From assembly GCA_020432595.1 (NCBI GenBank), contig JAGQGA010000393.1, forward strand, positions 1-5,511: 5,511 bases of DNA, in the 5' to 3' direction. Shown here piece by piece: positions 4,967-5,511 of the stretch; position 1 is the stretch's first letter; every line of letters begins with the position of its first letter. The position numbers and the translations under genes were made by a program. The notes beneath the pieces are model-generated. The model was not told the origin of the DNA. It worked only from the letters and a program-made list of their open reading frames with translations, and ran no database searches. The DNA is from Anaerolineales bacterium. GTDB lineage: Bacteria > Chloroflexota > Anaerolineae > Promineifilales > Promineifilaceae.

Positions 4967-5511
4967 ATGAAATGGATGATTTTTGCTGGGCTGTTTGCTC
5001 TACTTCTTGCCGCTTGCACCAGTCAACGCGGCAGCGTGGAGCCAGCAGCCGAATTGCCAACCCCCGTGCCAGCCAAACCTGCCCTACACCTGCCCGATTT
5101 AGGTGCCGCGCCCGAAATTGAGAATGAGGTGTGGGTCAATGCAGACGCGCCCGTAACGCTGGCCTCGCAGCGGGGCAAGGTGGTGTTGCTAGAGTTTTGG
5201 ACATTTGGCTGAATTAACTGCAAACGGACAATTCCCTGGGTCAGGGAATGGCAAGAAACGTATGCTGGGGATGATTTTGCGGTAATTAGCGTGCATTATC
5301 CCGAATTTGGCTATGAGCGCGACGTGGAAAATGTGCGCCAGGCGACGCAAGAGCTACAGGTGACATATCCGGTGGCGATTGACAATGACGGCTTGACGTG
5401 GCGAGCGTATCGGCAGCGATATTGGCCGACGACATACCTGATTGACAAGCAGGGGCGGATTCGCTATGTCCACATCGGCGAATTTACACGCGGGTCTGAT
5501 GCGGAGGCGGT
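4967..5511 (+). CDS. TlpA/DipZ-like thioredoxin-fold lipoprotein, probable selenoprotein (3'-partial)
   Basis: The protein is probably an extracytoplasmic thiol-disulfide or peroxide-type oxidoreductase anchored by lipid. It starts with a lipoprotein signal peptide (MKWMIFAGLFALLLAAC) whose lipobox LAAC gives Cys17 as the lipidated residue. A Pro/Ala-rich linker follows. The thioredoxin-like domain begins near residue 60, with VVLLEFWTFG leading to the redox motif. There the codon for residue 82 is TGA (5210-5212), followed by I-N-C85. The usual motif in this family is CINC or CxxC, so TGA takes the place of the resolving pair's first cysteine and is read as selenocysteine. The frame then stays open for 99 codons to the edge and keeps family features: VISVHYPEFGYERD, the TYPVAIDND strand and WPTTYLID with cis-Pro154. 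A SECIS-like hairpin follows the TGA. Alternatives are a Cys-to-stop mutation (pseudogene) or a base error. General UGA recoding is unlikely, since two other genes here end in TGA. The 3' end is outside the window. Confidence 0.82.
5210..5212 (+). other. In-frame TGA, predicted selenocysteine codon (Sec82)
   Basis: The TGA stands between GGC (Gly81) and ATT-AAC-TGC (Ile-Asn-Cys85), giving a UxxC motif at the exact position of the catalytic cysteine in CxxC thioredoxin-like proteins. Protein similarity runs through the codon without a frame change. The decisive point is coincidence: of all residues in the domain, the stop falls on the one position where selenocysteine is functionally expected. 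Confidence 0.8.
5231..5249 (+). promoter_or_regulatory. Candidate bacterial SECIS hairpin
   Basis: ATTCCCT (5231-5237) pairs perfectly with AGGGAAT (5243-5249) around a five-base loop GGGTC. The loop starts 25 bases after the TGA. Known bacterial SECIS elements lie within the coding region directly downstream of the UGA, with the apical loop roughly 16-37 bases away and a G at its first or second position; this hairpin fits both rules. The loop contains GGUC, as I recall for the E. coli fdhF element. A possible lower stem pairs TGC (5219-5221) with GCA (5251-5253). No bulged U like that of fdhF is evident. Confidence 0.7.

Noticed and set aside
5210..5212. Genome-wide reassignment of UGA (to Gly or Trp) as the explanation of the in-frame TGA
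   Set aside because: Genes ending at 1175 and 1829 use TGA as a normal stop at the expected ends of their domains, and the TGA in question sits at a catalytic Cys position, not at a Gly or Trp position.

Overview
The window is a plus-strand, bacterial, tightly packed gene block of moderate GC content. It holds four two-component signalling genes followed by the start of a thioredoxin-like lipoprotein gene. All five genes read rightward; the first is probably cut by the left edge and the last is cut by the right edge. The style of the GAF and PAS kinases, the Rcp1-type response regulator and the lipoprotein with a DipZ-like thioredoxin fold suggests an environmental, possibly Chloroflexota (Anaerolineae-like) or similar lineage. 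That placement is inference from sequence style only.

Layout: (1) positions 3-1175, GAF-histidine kinase, left end probably missing. (2) A 216-base intergenic region with a large imperfect inverted repeat of the GTCATTCCGAG...GAATC type at 1212-1307 and a second short hairpin at 1342-1383. (3) 1392-1829, single-domain Rcp1-like response regulator. (4) 18 bases later, 1848-3389, a REC-PAS-histidine kinase. (5) 7 bases later, 3397-4896, a membrane-anchored GAF-histidine kinase whose catalytic core is a close paralogue of the first gene. (6) After 70 bases, 4967 to the right edge, a lipoprotein with a TlpA/DipZ-like thioredoxin domain. No protein in the block has a DNA-binding or enzymatic output domain, so the block looks like a phosphorelay module whose output lies elsewhere.

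The most striking signal is in the last gene. Its reading frame meets a TGA at 5210-5212 exactly where the first cysteine of the CxxC redox motif belongs (FWTFG-[TGA]-INC). The same frame then stays open to the window end and encodes the rest of a convincing thioredoxin-like domain, including the cis-proline. A perfect 7-bp hairpin with a GGGTC loop sits 25 bases downstream of the TGA, the place and shape expected of a bacterial SECIS element. The best reading is a selenocysteine (UxxC) thioredoxin-like lipoprotein that standard gene callers would truncate or split.

A second unusual signal is the palindrome ACGGCCGT, usually within AACGGCCGTT. It occurs five times in 5.5 kb, all inside genes, and at four of the five copies the plus strand changes abruptly from G-rich to C-rich.
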